From Syntrophomonas sp. DTU019 (GTDB taxonomy: Bacteria; Bacillota; Syntrophomonadia; Syntrophomonadales; Syntrophomonadaceae), in assembly GCA_913757435.1 (NCBI GenBank), contig CAJYDM010000003.1, forward strand, positions 248,001-312,000: 64,000 bases of DNA, written 5' to 3'. The stretch's first letter is position 1; each line of letters opens with the position of its first letter. Of this stretch, positions 1-8,186 are shown in pieces. The translations under genes and the position numbers were made by a program. The notes below the pieces were generated by a model, which was not told where the DNA came from, did not search any database, and saw nothing but the letters and a program-made list of their open reading frames with translations.

Positions 1-113
1 TTCAACAGTAAACAAAGCCCGCTCAGGTGCGGATTTCCCACACTATCAGCCATACTGATATCGAGAAGTGTTACCGTTAAGGACAGGCGGGTAATCATGG
101 TTTCAAAGTAGGA
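1..113. other. Window edge, unassigned
   Basis: No gene can be supported here. The + strand is open from base 1 to a TAG at 109-111, and the - strand is open from an ATG at 98 off the left edge. Neither start has a ribosome binding site and I recognise neither peptide. One may be the end of a gene lying outside the window. Confidence 0.3.
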
Positions 114-146
114 ATGCTTGCATTCACTGTTGATGATATATTATTG

Positions 147-158
147 TTCATATATGAA
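147..158. promoter_or_regulatory. Perfect palindrome TTCATATATGAA, putative Rrf2/CymR operator
   Basis: A perfect 12-bp palindrome 28 bp upstream of the first Rrf2 gene. Its 10-bp core TCATATATGA recurs as a perfect 14-bp palindrome at 14104-14117 in front of cysK. Rrf2 regulators bind dyad sites and often autoregulate. The shared core suggests that this regulator controls itself and cysK. This is inference from sequence symmetry only. Confidence 0.5.
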
Positions 159-185
159 AACTATATTATATGTGGGGGCTGGATA

Positions 186-626
186 ATGAAGATGTCAACC
201 AAAGGCCGTTATGGTTTGAGGGCGATGCTTGATCTTGCTATAAACTCAGGCAGCGGCCATGTTGCCTTAAATACCATAGCTGAACGACAGGATATCTCTA
301 CCAATTACTTGGAGCAGGTATTCTCGACCCTTAGAAAAGCTGGACTGGTAGTCAGCATAAAAGGGGCTCAGGGAGGCTATGTGCTGGCAGATAGCTTAAA
401 TCGAATTACAGTTGGCCAAATACTTCGGGCATTGGAAGGGGATCTGGCTGTAGTCAAGGTTACTGATAGCGAAGCCACTAATCCGGTTGAAAACTGTTTA
501 AAAACCCAGGTATGGGATAAGATCAATGCGAATATCGACAAGGTGGTTGACAACATCAGCTTGGAAGATCTGTTGATCGAATACTGGAAAACGCAGGAGC
601 CTGGTGCTCTTATGTATTATATTTGA
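186..626 (+). CDS. Rrf2 family transcriptional regulator, CymR-like
   Basis: About 146 aa, the usual Rrf2 size. It has the N-terminal winged helix typical of the family (KGRYGLRAMLDLA near the start, then the recognition region SIKGAQGGYVLA). I chose the ATG at 186 because family members begin a few residues before KGRYGLRAM and upstream frame residues are not conserved. Only one cysteine (ENC) remains where IscR proteins carry three Fe-S ligands, so it probably does not hold a cluster and is closer to CymR, the cysteine-metabolism repressor. A palindrome at 147-158 is repeated before cysK, which fits a sulfur-assimilation role. The partner cysK lies 13.5 kb away. Family is confident; CymR role is inferred. 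Confidence 0.85.
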   Translation: MKMSTKGRYGLRAMLDLAINSGSGHVALNTIAERQDISTNYLEQVFSTLRKAGLVVSIKGAQGGYVLADSLNRITVGQILRALEGDLAVVKVTDSEATNPVENCLKTQVWDKINANIDKVVDNISLEDLLIEYWKTQEPGALMYYI

Positions 627-819
627 CCTGTATATCCACAAATTGCATGGGTAAGGGACAGATTTTAAATACCACCTTTTCCTCGCTTAAAAGCATCATT
701 AATCCGTATCAGGGATATGCTCATATAGCCCGAAAAGGTGGTCTCGGTATTACCGAAGACCTTAAAAGCGAATCAAGCCACTCGGCTATCACCATGACAA
801 TACAGCTGGCGAGACCTGG
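627..819. other. Intergenic region with long inverted repeat
   Basis: Region between the Rrf2 gene and the IS insertion. It holds a perfect 11-bp inverted repeat, ACCACCTTTTC at 671-681 and GAAAAGGTGGT at 732-742, with a smaller imperfect hairpin at 741-760 and two direct copies of CTTAAAAGC (686, 771). An open frame of 78 codons (623-859) crosses into the IS but resembles nothing known and has no ribosome binding site. It may be a structured 3' UTR or small RNA. Confidence 0.3.
815..819. repeat. IS21 target-site duplication, left copy (CCTGG)
   Basis: CCTGG directly precedes the IS left end at 820 and is repeated at 5731-5735 directly after the right end at 5730. IS21 elements duplicate 4-8 bp of target. 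The duplication brackets the whole tandem pair, so the pair entered (or now sits) as one unit. Confidence 0.85.
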
Positions 820-942
820 TGTAAACGGTAAAATAAAAGGGAGAAAAATTGGCCACTAAAAACGGAGAATATTTACCTTAATGTTCCAAACCAGCTAAAA
901 TTGTAGGGTAAAAGACTACAATTATGCGAGGAGAGGAACCAG

Positions 943-2514
943 GTGAAGGGGTGGCCGATGTATCAAGAATTACAGCAGCTAAAGGAGATGGGGCTTAATA
1001 AATCACAAGTTCAACGGCAGTTGGGCATAGATTGGAAAACAGTTGATCGTTATTGGGAGGTGACGCCAGACGAATATGACGAAATAAGAAAAAACACAAA
1101 AAGAACCAGAAAGCTTGAAAAATACGAAGAACAAATTGTGAGGTGGTTACAGGAACATCCCGACATGTCATCAGCACAAATACAAGATTGGCTTAAAAAG
1201 CATTATTTAGATTATCAGGGAAAGGAGAGAACGCTTAGACGATTTATCAGGAGTTTACGGATTCAGTATAACATTAAGAAGCCTATTATCCAGCGTCAAT
1301 ACCAAGCAGTGGAAGAACTGCCCATGGGTTATCAGGCACAAGTAGATTTAGGTTTTACCACCCTGGTAAATACCCAGGGGCAGCGGGTAAAGCTCACAGG
1401 ATTTGGGCTGGTTCTCTCACACAGCCGTTATAAATATGTTGAATGGGACGATAAGCCACTTACAGCAGCCAGATTCATACAGGTGCATTATCGGGCCTTT
1501 GAATACATAGGAGGGGTGCCAGAAGAAATTGTGTACGATCAGGACAGGCTCCTGGCTATAAACGAAAACTTTGGGGATATCATATACACAGCAGAATTCG
1601 AGAGATTCCGGCAGCAGATGGGTTTTAAGATATATCTTTGCCGCAAAAGTGATCCGGAGACCAAGGGCAAAATTGAGGCAGTTATCAAATATGCCAAAGG
1701 CAACTACGCCAGGCACCGGATATTTGACAACATTCAAGCATTTAATCAGGGGTGTATAGAATGGCTGAACAGAACAGCAAACGCCAATATACATGGCACA
1801 ACAAAAAAGGTACCGGCAGAAGTGTTTAAAGAAGAACAAAAACACTTAAAACCGATACCGACCATAATTAATCAACCTGAAGAAATTATAACAAGACAGG
1901 TACGCAAAGACAATATCATTTGGTACAACAGCAACCGATATACTTTGCCCCTGGGCACTTACCATCCTGAAAGAGAAGTGAAGATTAAAGCAGACCAGGG
2001 CATACTAATCGTTTTTGACCTTGAAACCGATGAAGAGCTGGCCCGTCATGAAATATCTCTGGATAAAGGCCGATTGATCAGGAATAACAATCATAAACGC
2101 GACCATTCTGCCCGGATAGCCGAATTATATCAAGATACCCTGGCCAATATGGGAGGAAGTGAAATAGCAGCTGTTTTCCTCGATGGTATTCGTAAAGAAA
2201 AACCCAGATATGTTCGTGACCAGTATAATCTCATTATCCAAACGATTAAAAATTACTCTTTGGAAACAATATCCCAGGCATTAGATTATTGTGTGGAAAG
2301 GAGTATTTTTAGCGCAGTTGAATTCAAGACCGCCCTGGAGTATTTTGCCCAGCAAAACAACAGCCCGGCGGAAACTATACTTGATACGTCTGCCATACCT
2401 CTTGCCTATCGGATTAAAACCGAGATCAGAAATATTAGCGAATACGCCGCTATTTATGGAGGTATGAGTATTGAACAAGGCCGAAGAAACCAGGACTTAT
2501 TTAAGAAGCCTTAA
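943..2514 (+). CDS. istA: IS21 transposase IstA, copy 1
   Basis: 523 aa transposase that cuts and joins the element ends. It has an N-terminal helix-turn-helix (KSQVQRQLGIDWKTVDRYW), then an integrase core with the acidic triad visible in AQVDLGF, VYDQDR and GKIEAVIKY. The C-terminal beta domain resembles the Mu transposase C part (IIWYNSNRYTLPLGTY). GTG start at 943 behind GAGGAGAGG. Overlaps istB by 44 bp, the usual istAB arrangement. It differs from copy 2 only at one residue that I found (LKKHY here, LKQHY there), so the duplication is recent. Confidence 0.95.
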   Translation: MKGWPMYQELQQLKEMGLNKSQVQRQLGIDWKTVDRYWEVTPDEYDEIRKNTKRTRKLEKYEEQIVRWLQEHPDMSSAQIQDWLKKHYLDYQGKERTLRRFIRSLRIQYNIKKPIIQRQYQAVEELPMGYQAQVDLGFTTLVNTQGQRVKLTGFGLVLSHSRYKYVEWDDKPLTAARFIQVHYRAFEYIGGVPEEIVYDQDRLLAINENFGDIIYTAEFERFRQQMGFKIYLCRKSDPETKGKIEAVIKYAKGNYARHRIFDNIQAFNQGCIEWLNRTANANIHGTTKKVPAEVFKEEQKHLKPIPTIINQPEEIITRQVRKDNIIWYNSNRYTLPLGTYHPEREVKIKADQGILIVFDLETDEELARHEISLDKGRLIRNNNHKRDHSARIAELYQDTLANMGGSEIAAVFLDGIRKEKPRYVRDQYNLIIQTIKNYSLETISQALDYCVERSIFSAVEFKTALEYFAQQNNSPAETILDTSAIPLAYRIKTEIRNISEYAAIYGGMSIEQGRRNQDLFKKP

Positions 2515-3106
2515 CCTTTCCTGGTGCAGAGACAACCTGGATCAAACCCTGCAGACAGCAAGCAGTACCGACATATCCTATCTGGATTTTCTTAACCGGC
2601 TGCTGCAGGGAGAGATAAACTACCGTGAAAAAAGATCTGAAGAGCGCCGGATGAAGATGGCGGGGTTTCCCTTTGTTAAAAGCATAGATGAATTCGATTT
2701 TGCATTTCAGCGTTCTATTACCCGTAAACAGGTTAATCAATTGCTGGATATGCAATGGATTGAGAAGTTCTACAATCTGATTTTCCTTGGGCCTCCGGGA
2801 GTGGGGAAAACTCATTTGGCTGTAGCTATCGGGCTTGAGGCTGTGAAAAAAGGTTACAAGGTAAGCTTCGTAAATATGGATGATTTAATCAAGCATCTTA
2901 AGCTGGAAACTACCTCAACCCGGAGCCGCCAGAGGATGAAACGGATCATGGCTTCAGATTTAGTGGTAATTGATGAGATAGGTTTTGTCCCCATTACCAG
3001 GCAGGAAGCTAATTTGTTTTTTCAATTGATATCATCACTTTATGAACAGACGGCCTTAATAATAACTTCAAACAAGGGTTTTGAAGACTGGGCCGAATTG
3101 ATGTAA
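2471..3106 (+). pseudogene. istB: IS21 helper ATPase IstB, copy 1, truncated by inversion
   Basis: 211 codons against 249 in copy 2. It starts at TTG 2471 behind GGAGGT. Walker A (GPPGVGKTHLA) and Walker B (LVVIDEIGF) are intact, but the reading frame stops just after GFEDWAEL because the following 171 bp are inverted and supply a TAA. The lost C-terminal 38 residues include the end of the AAA+ domain, so activity is doubtful, though the intact IstB of copy 2 could act in trans. Confidence 0.9.
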
Positions 3107-3272
3107 GCGGTCAAGTATTTTGGAGAAATTTTGGCCAATAATTTTCCATAGGACTACAGTCTTAGTATAGAATCTCGATGTTTAAGGCGGTAACTGTCGC
3201 CGGTCAGATTGAATATCTCACTATGATGAGCGATTCGATCCAGGATAGCGGTAGTTATAACCGGGTCTCCCA
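3102..3272 (-). repeat. 171-bp inverted segment, IS right end flipped
   Basis: This stretch is the reverse complement of 5560-5730 of copy 2 (end of istB plus right terminal repeat). It is bounded by AATTGA at 3096-3101 and TCAATT at 3273-3278, a 6-bp inverted repeat at which the inversion could have taken place. The total length of copy 1 plus the 5-bp spacer equals an intact element plus 5 bp, so nothing was lost. Confidence 0.9.
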
Positions 3273-3400
3273 TCAATTGTAAACGGTAAAATAAAAGGGA
3301 GAAAAATTGGCCACTAAAAACGGAGAATATTTACCTTAATGTTCCAAACCAGCTAAAATTGTAGGGTAAAAGACTACAATTATGCGAGGAGAGGAACCAG

Positions 3401-4972
3401 GTGAAGGGGTGGCCGATGTATCAAGAATTACAGCAGCTAAAGGAGATGGGGCTTAATAAATCACAAGTTCAACGGCAGTTGGGCATAGATTGGAAAACAG
3501 TTGATCGTTATTGGGAGGTGACGCCAGACGAATATGACGAAATAAGAAAAAACACAAAAAGAACCAGAAAGCTTGAAAAATACGAAGAACAAATTGTGAG
3601 GTGGTTACAGGAACATCCCGACATGTCATCAGCACAAATACAAGATTGGCTTAAACAGCATTATTTAGATTATCAGGGAAAGGAGAGAACGCTTAGACGA
3701 TTTATCAGGAGTTTACGGATTCAGTATAACATTAAGAAGCCTATTATCCAGCGTCAATACCAAGCAGTGGAAGAACTGCCCATGGGTTATCAGGCACAAG
3801 TAGATTTAGGTTTTACCACCCTGGTAAATACCCAGGGGCAGCGGGTAAAGCTCACAGGATTTGGGCTGGTTCTCTCACACAGCCGTTATAAATATGTTGA
3901 ATGGGACGATAAGCCACTTACAGCAGCCAGATTCATACAGGTGCATTATCGGGCCTTTGAATACATAGGAGGGGTGCCAGAAGAAATTGTGTACGATCAG
4001 GACAGGCTCCTGGCTATAAACGAAAACTTTGGGGATATCATATACACAGCAGAATTCGAGAGATTCCGGCAGCAGATGGGTTTTAAGATATATCTTTGCC
4101 GCAAAAGTGATCCGGAGACCAAGGGCAAAATTGAGGCAGTTATCAAATATGCCAAAGGCAACTACGCCAGGCACCGGATATTTGACAACATTCAAGCATT
4201 TAATCAGGGGTGTATAGAATGGCTGAACAGAACAGCAAACGCCAATATACATGGCACAACAAAAAAGGTACCGGCAGAAGTGTTTAAAGAAGAACAAAAA
4301 CACTTAAAACCGATACCGACCATAATTAATCAACCTGAAGAAATTATAACAAGACAGGTACGCAAAGACAATATCATTTGGTACAACAGCAACCGATATA
4401 CTTTGCCCCTGGGCACTTACCATCCTGAAAGAGAAGTGAAGATTAAAGCAGACCAGGGCATACTAATCGTTTTTGACCTTGAAACCGATGAAGAGCTGGC
4501 CCGTCATGAAATATCTCTGGATAAAGGCCGATTGATCAGGAATAACAATCATAAACGCGACCATTCTGCCCGGATAGCCGAATTATATCAAGATACCCTG
4601 GCCAATATGGGAGGAAGTGAAATAGCAGCTGTTTTCCTCGATGGTATTCGTAAAGAAAAACCCAGATATGTTCGTGACCAGTATAATCTCATTATCCAAA
4701 CGATTAAAAATTACTCTTTGGAAACAATATCCCAGGCATTAGATTATTGTGTGGAAAGGAGTATTTTTAGCGCAGTTGAATTCAAGACCGCCCTGGAGTA
4801 TTTTGCCCAGCAAAACAACAGCCCGGCGGAAACTATACTTGATACGTCTGCCATACCTCTTGCCTATCGGATTAAAACCGAGATCAGAAATATTAGCGAA
4901 TACGCCGCTATTTATGGAGGTATGAGTATTGAACAAGGCCGAAGAAACCAGGACTTATTTAAGAAGCCTTAA
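3401..4972 (+). CDS. istA: IS21 transposase IstA, copy 2
   Basis: 523 aa and full length, essentially identical to copy 1 with Gln in place of Lys in LKQHY. It has the same GTG start and ribosome binding site, the same HTH and the same DDE-type triad (QVDLGF, YDQDR, KGKIEAV). It is the only istA next to an intact istB in this window, so it is the likely source of active transposase. Confidence 0.95.
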   Translation: MKGWPMYQELQQLKEMGLNKSQVQRQLGIDWKTVDRYWEVTPDEYDEIRKNTKRTRKLEKYEEQIVRWLQEHPDMSSAQIQDWLKQHYLDYQGKERTLRRFIRSLRIQYNIKKPIIQRQYQAVEELPMGYQAQVDLGFTTLVNTQGQRVKLTGFGLVLSHSRYKYVEWDDKPLTAARFIQVHYRAFEYIGGVPEEIVYDQDRLLAINENFGDIIYTAEFERFRQQMGFKIYLCRKSDPETKGKIEAVIKYAKGNYARHRIFDNIQAFNQGCIEWLNRTANANIHGTTKKVPAEVFKEEQKHLKPIPTIINQPEEIITRQVRKDNIIWYNSNRYTLPLGTYHPEREVKIKADQGILIVFDLETDEELARHEISLDKGRLIRNNNHKRDHSARIAELYQDTLANMGGSEIAAVFLDGIRKEKPRYVRDQYNLIIQTIKNYSLETISQALDYCVERSIFSAVEFKTALEYFAQQNNSPAETILDTSAIPLAYRIKTEIRNISEYAAIYGGMSIEQGRRNQDLFKKP

Positions 4973-5678
4973 CCTTTCCTGGTGCAGAGACAACCTGGAT
5001 CAAACCCTGCAGACAGCAAGCAGTACCGACATATCCTATCTGGATTTTCTTAACCGGCTGCTGCAGGGAGAGATAAACTACCGTGAAAAAAGATCTGAAG
5101 AGCGCCGGATGAAGATGGCGGGGTTTCCCTTTGTTAAAAGCATAGATGAATTCGATTTTGCATTTCAGCGTTCTATTACCCGTAAACAGGTTAATCAATT
5201 GCTGGATATGCAATGGATTGAGAAGTTCTACAATCTGATTTTCCTTGGGCCTCCGGGAGTGGGGAAAACTCATTTGGCTGTAGCTATCGGGCTTGAGGCT
5301 GTGAAAAAAGGTTACAAGGTAAGCTTCGTAAATATGGATGATTTAATCAAGCATCTTAAGCTGGAAACTACCTCAACCCGGAGCCGCCAGAGGATGAAAC
5401 GGATCATGGCTTCAGATTTAGTGGTAATTGATGAGATAGGTTTTGTCCCCATTACCAGGCAGGAAGCTAATTTGTTTTTTCAATTGATATCATCACTTTA
5501 TGAACAGACGGCCTTAATAATAACTTCAAACAAGGGTTTTGAAGACTGGGCCGAATTGATGGGAGACCCGGTTATAACTACCGCTATCCTGGATCGAATC
5601 GCTCATCATAGTGAGATATTCAATCTGACCGGCGACAGTTACCGCCTTAAACATCGAGATTCTATACTAAGACTGTAG
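4929..5678 (+). CDS. istB: IS21 helper ATPase IstB, copy 2
   Basis: 249 aa AAA+ ATPase related to DnaC, the target-selection partner of IstA. Walker A GPPGVGKTHLA lies near residue 105 and Walker B LVVIDEIGF near 165. The C-terminus ([20 protein letters not shown]) follows the family pattern and is the part missing from copy 1. TTG start behind GGAGGT, overlapping istA by 44 bp. Confidence 0.95.
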   Translation: MNKAEETRTYLRSLNLSWCRDNLDQTLQTASSTDISYLDFLNRLLQGEINYREKRSEERRMKMAGFPFVKSIDEFDFAFQRSITRKQVNQLLDMQWIEKFYNLIFLGPPGVGKTHLAVAIGLEAVKKGYKVSFVNMDDLIKHLKLETTSTRSRQRMKRIMASDLVVIDEIGFVPITRQEANLFFQLISSLYEQTALIITSNKGFEDWAELMGDPVITTAILDRIAHHSEIFNLTGDSYRLKHRDSILRL

Positions 5679-5730
5679 TCCTATGGAAAATTATTGGCCA
5701 AAATTTCTCCAAAATACTTGACCGCTTACA

Positions 5731-5735
5731 CCTGG
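5731..5735. repeat. IS21 target-site duplication, right copy (CCTGG)
   Basis: Second copy of the CCTGG target repeat. Removing 820-5735 rejoins the Rrf2 downstream region to the mnmA 3' flank with a single CCTGG, so the insertion lies between two convergent genes and breaks no recognised gene. Confidence 0.85.
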
Positions 5736-5765
5736 TCATAAGAATGGGGTTCAGCCTCTCAATAA

Positions 5766-6899
5766 CTATTGGGAATTTATAATAATCCCTCCGCCAATGA
5801 CTTCGTTTCCCTGGTAAAATACCGCTGCCTGACCAGGAGTTATGGCTCGCTGAGGTTGTGCGAACCTGATCTCAACCTGGTCTGGCCCCAAAGGGATTAG
5901 GATTGCGGGCACCGCTGGGGCTGAATATCTGATCTTGACATTCACCGTCAGGTCATCTCTGGGTACTTCCCCGGAAATATAGGTAACCTGGTCAGCCCTT
6001 AAGCCGTTTTTAAACAGCTCCTGGTTATCGCCTATAATAATCGTATTACTCTCTGGTTCGATGCCGGTCACAAAGGTCGGATGACCCAGGGCTAAGCCCA
6101 GTCCCTTGCGCTGACCGATGGTATAACGGTATAGGCCGGAATGAGTACCCAGCCTTTTGCCGCCAGTATCAATAATCGGGCCGGGCTCAGGCCGGTGATG
6201 CAAATACTCTTCTACGAAATCAGCGTAGGAACCCTTTTCAACAAAGCAAATCTCCTGGCTGTCGGCTTTATCGGCCACTATCAGACCAGCTTCTCTGGCC
6301 ATTGTCCTGACCTCTTGCTTGCGGAAATCACCCAGGGGAAACAGAGTGGTTCGCAATTGTTCCTGGGTGAGGCTGTATAACGCATAACTCTGGTCTTTGT
6401 TTTTATCCTGGGCCATGAAGAGACGGTGTTTCATGCTCTCCGCATCATAAACATTTTGCACATAATGACCGGTAGCGATGAAATCTGCTCCCATGGCTAA
6501 GGCTTTTTGGCGGAAGGCAGCAAATTTGATGAGACGATTGCAGTCGATACAAGGGTTGGGGGTTCTGCCCGCCAAGTATTCCCGGCAAAAATGGTCTACA
6601 ACCTGGGCCGTGAACTCGGAGCGGAAATTCATAACATAATGGGGTATATCCAGTTTCCAGGCTACCCGGCGGGCATCACTGACCGCCTCCAGGCCGCAGC
6701 AGGTTTTGTTTTGCTCTTGTTCGGATGGCCAGATCTGCATAGTGATGCCAGTCACATCAAAGCCCTCTTTTTGGAGCAAGAGGGCTGCGACTGAACTGTC
6801 AACTCCGCCACTCATAGCAACGAATACCTTTTTGGGCAGGTTTTTGTTCTTTCCAGGCCTATTGGGTGATACCGAGGTAGCCTTACTAATAACCAGCAC
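5766..6899 (-). CDS. mnmA: tRNA-specific 2-thiouridylase MnmA
   Basis: About 377 aa. Thiolates U34 of tRNA Lys/Glu/Gln in the cytoplasm using persulfide sulfur from a cysteine desulfurase. PP-loop AMSGGVDSSVAALLL near the N-terminus binds ATP. The two catalytic cysteines lie in NPCIDCNR and SQEICFVEKGSY. The start is a run TTG(6905)-GTG(6902)-GTG(6899) behind AAGGA; the GTG at 6899 gives the best spacing, but the N-terminus is still about 20 residues longer than usual. Its expected sulfur donor system, iscS-iscU, is 9 kb away on the other strand. Confidence 0.93.
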   Translation of the reverse strand: MLVISKATSVSPNRPGKNKNLPKKVFVAMSGGVDSSVAALLLQKEGFDVTGITMQIWPSEQEQNKTCCGLEAVSDARRVAWKLDIPHYVMNFRSEFTAQVVDHFCREYLAGRTPNPCIDCNRLIKFAAFRQKALAMGADFIATGHYVQNVYDAESMKHRLFMAQDKNKDQSYALYSLTQEQLRTTLFPLGDFRKQEVRTMAREAGLIVADKADSQEICFVEKGSYADFVEEYLHHRPEPGPIIDTGGKRLGTHSGLYRYTIGQRKGLGLALGHPTFVTGIEPESNTIIIGDNQELFKNGLRADQVTYISGEVPRDDLTVNVKIRYSAPAVPAILIPLGPDQVEIRFAQPQRAITPGQAAVFYQGNEVIGGGIIINSQ

Positions 6900-7224
6900 C
6901 ACCAATCCTTTTTAAAATATTATTTGTCATGATTATAACCATATCCCCATTGATATCTTGATTCAAATTCTTTTATATACTATCATCTTTATAGGAATTA
7001 TAGAGATGATTTTTCTATATACTTTAGTGTGGTTTTTACTGAAGATGACCCCACTCGAAAATCTTTATGCGGGGGATTCAAGCCGTACGGGCTGAAGATG
7101 AATCAGCCTCATTGCCGCTATTTGCCATATTGGGGGCATAATACTAGGCGGGTGAATGGCAAGCTATTTACGGGCGGATATTCGCTGGGTCATCGGTAAT
7201 AGGACTGAAATGGAGGATAAATTT
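6900..7224. promoter_or_regulatory. mnmA-metA divergent region, structured metA leader
   Basis: About 325 bp with several dyads. ATCATCTTTATA (6982-6993) pairs with TATAGAGATGAT (6999-7010), 11 of 12, and is followed by T-rich DNA, so it is an operator or weak terminator. Further down are hairpins CCCC/GGGG (about 7050-7076), AGCC/GGCT and GGCTGA/TCAGCC (7090-7108). None matches SAM-I, T-box or cobalamin riboswitches as I know them. A 33-codon frame 7098-7199 lacks a ribosome binding site. The leader may still regulate metA. Confidence 0.4.
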
Positions 7225-8172
7225 GTGCCAATCATAATACCTGATAATTTGCCAGCCGGAGAAGTGCTGCAGAGCGAAAACATATTTATTATGAGAGAAA
7301 GGCGGGCCGTCCACCAGGATATCCGGCCTTTGAAGATAGCCATATTAAACCTGATGCCGCAAAAGATCGTCACCGAGACCCAGCTCTTAAGGGTACTAGC
7401 CAATACCCCTTTACAGGTGGAATTCGTTCTGTTGCGCCCGGAAAGCCACGAATCTAAAAACACCCCGGAAATTCACCTGGAAACCTTTTATACCACTTTT
7501 GCGGAGATAAAGGCAGAGAAATTCGACGGTATGATAATAACCGGGGCACCGGTGGAACACCTTGAATTCGCTCAATGGACCTATTGGGAAGAACTGAAAG
7601 AGATTATGGAATGGACCAAAACCCATGTTTATTCGACCCTCCACATCTGTGTAGCGGCTCAGGCCAGTTTATATTATCATTACGGCATTGATAAGTTTGC
7701 CCTGCCACAAAAAATGTTTGGGGTATTTGAACACCGGGCACTCAAATTAAATCGGCCGCTGTTGCGTGGATTTGATGATGTTTTCTATGCACCTCATTCC
7801 CGTCATTCCGAGATACGCAGGCAAGACCTGGAGGGGATTGGGGAGTTGGAGATCCTGGCCGAGTCCGATCAAGCCGGGGTTTACCTACTGGCCAGCCGAG
7901 ATGGAAGACAGGTGTTTGTCACCGGTCATGCGGAGTACGATCCTCTTACACTGAAGGCGGAATTCGACCGGGACAAAAACAAAGGACTCGATATTGCAGT
8001 GCCTAAAAACTACTTCCCGGATGATGACCCGGGGCAGGCACCCTTGGTGAGGTGGCGCAGTCACGGTCACCTTCTCTTTTCCAATTGGCTAAATTATCAC
8101 GTTTATCAAGAAACTCCGTATGATTTGGGCATACTTGATCAGTGCCCACCCGGGTCCTGGCATCTGGAATAG
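7225..8172 (+). CDS. metA: Homoserine O-acyltransferase MetA, probably acetyl-CoA type
   Basis: 315 aa, the length of MetA. Activates homoserine for methionine synthesis. I chose GTG 7225 because GGAGG lies 8 bp upstream and the protein then starts [11 protein letters not shown], the standard MetA N-terminus. An upstream ATG at 7156 lacks a good site. The catalytic Cys sits in [16 protein letters not shown], where many homologs have HICWGAQA. The GAPVEHLEF motif carries Glu where acetyl-CoA-using MetA enzymes have Glu and succinyl-CoA enzymes have Gly, so O-acetylhomoserine is the likely product. This matches the O-acetylhomoserine sulfhydrylase at 17431. Confidence 0.93.
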   Translation: MPIIIPDNLPAGEVLQSENIFIMRERRAVHQDIRPLKIAILNLMPQKIVTETQLLRVLANTPLQVEFVLLRPESHESKNTPEIHLETFYTTFAEIKAEKFDGMIITGAPVEHLEFAQWTYWEELKEIMEWTKTHVYSTLHICVAAQASLYYHYGIDKFALPQKMFGVFEHRALKLNRPLLRGFDDVFYAPHSRHSEIRRQDLEGIGELEILAESDQAGVYLLASRDGRQVFVTGHAEYDPLTLKAEFDRDKNKGLDIAVPKNYFPDDDPGQAPLVRWRSHGHLLFSNWLNYHVYQETPYDLGILDQCPPGSWHLE

Positions 8173-8186
8173 TGGAGGAATCTAGT

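Larger units (their letters stand above)
820..3277 (+). mobile_element. IS21-family element, copy 1 (internally inverted 3' end)
   Basis: Left end TGTAAACGGT at 820 matches the left end of copy 2. Compared with copy 2 the DNA is collinear, with one visible coding difference (Lys vs Gln in IstA), up to 3101. The next 171 bp (3102-3272), which include the right terminal repeat, are inverted. Five extra bases (TCAAT, 3273-3277) separate it from copy 2. Its right terminal inverted repeat is therefore internal and backwards, so this copy probably cannot move alone. Confidence 0.9.
3278..5730 (+). mobile_element. IS21-family element, copy 2 (intact)
   Basis: 2453 bp, bounded by imperfect inverted repeats. 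The left end begins TGTAAACGGTAAAATAAAAG. The right end read on the - strand begins TGTAAGCGGTCAAGTATTTT, and both continue into a GGAGAAAxxTTGGCC motif. It contains istA and istB in the normal order and full length. IS21 elements transpose most actively as tandem dimers with abutted ends, and the arrangement here is such a tandem. Confidence 0.92.

Noticed and set aside
623-859. 78-codon frame after the Rrf2 gene running into the IS left end
   Set aside because: No ribosome binding site, no recognisable motif, and its last part is IS DNA; more likely non-coding.
3102-3277. A second, separate IS remnant between the two IS21 copies
   Set aside because: The segment is an exact reverse complement of the IS right end and accounts for the full length of copy 1, so inversion explains it without an extra element.
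7156-7224. Upstream ATG as metA start
   Set aside because: Poor ribosome binding site and an N-terminus unlike MetA; GTG 7225 with GGAGG is better.
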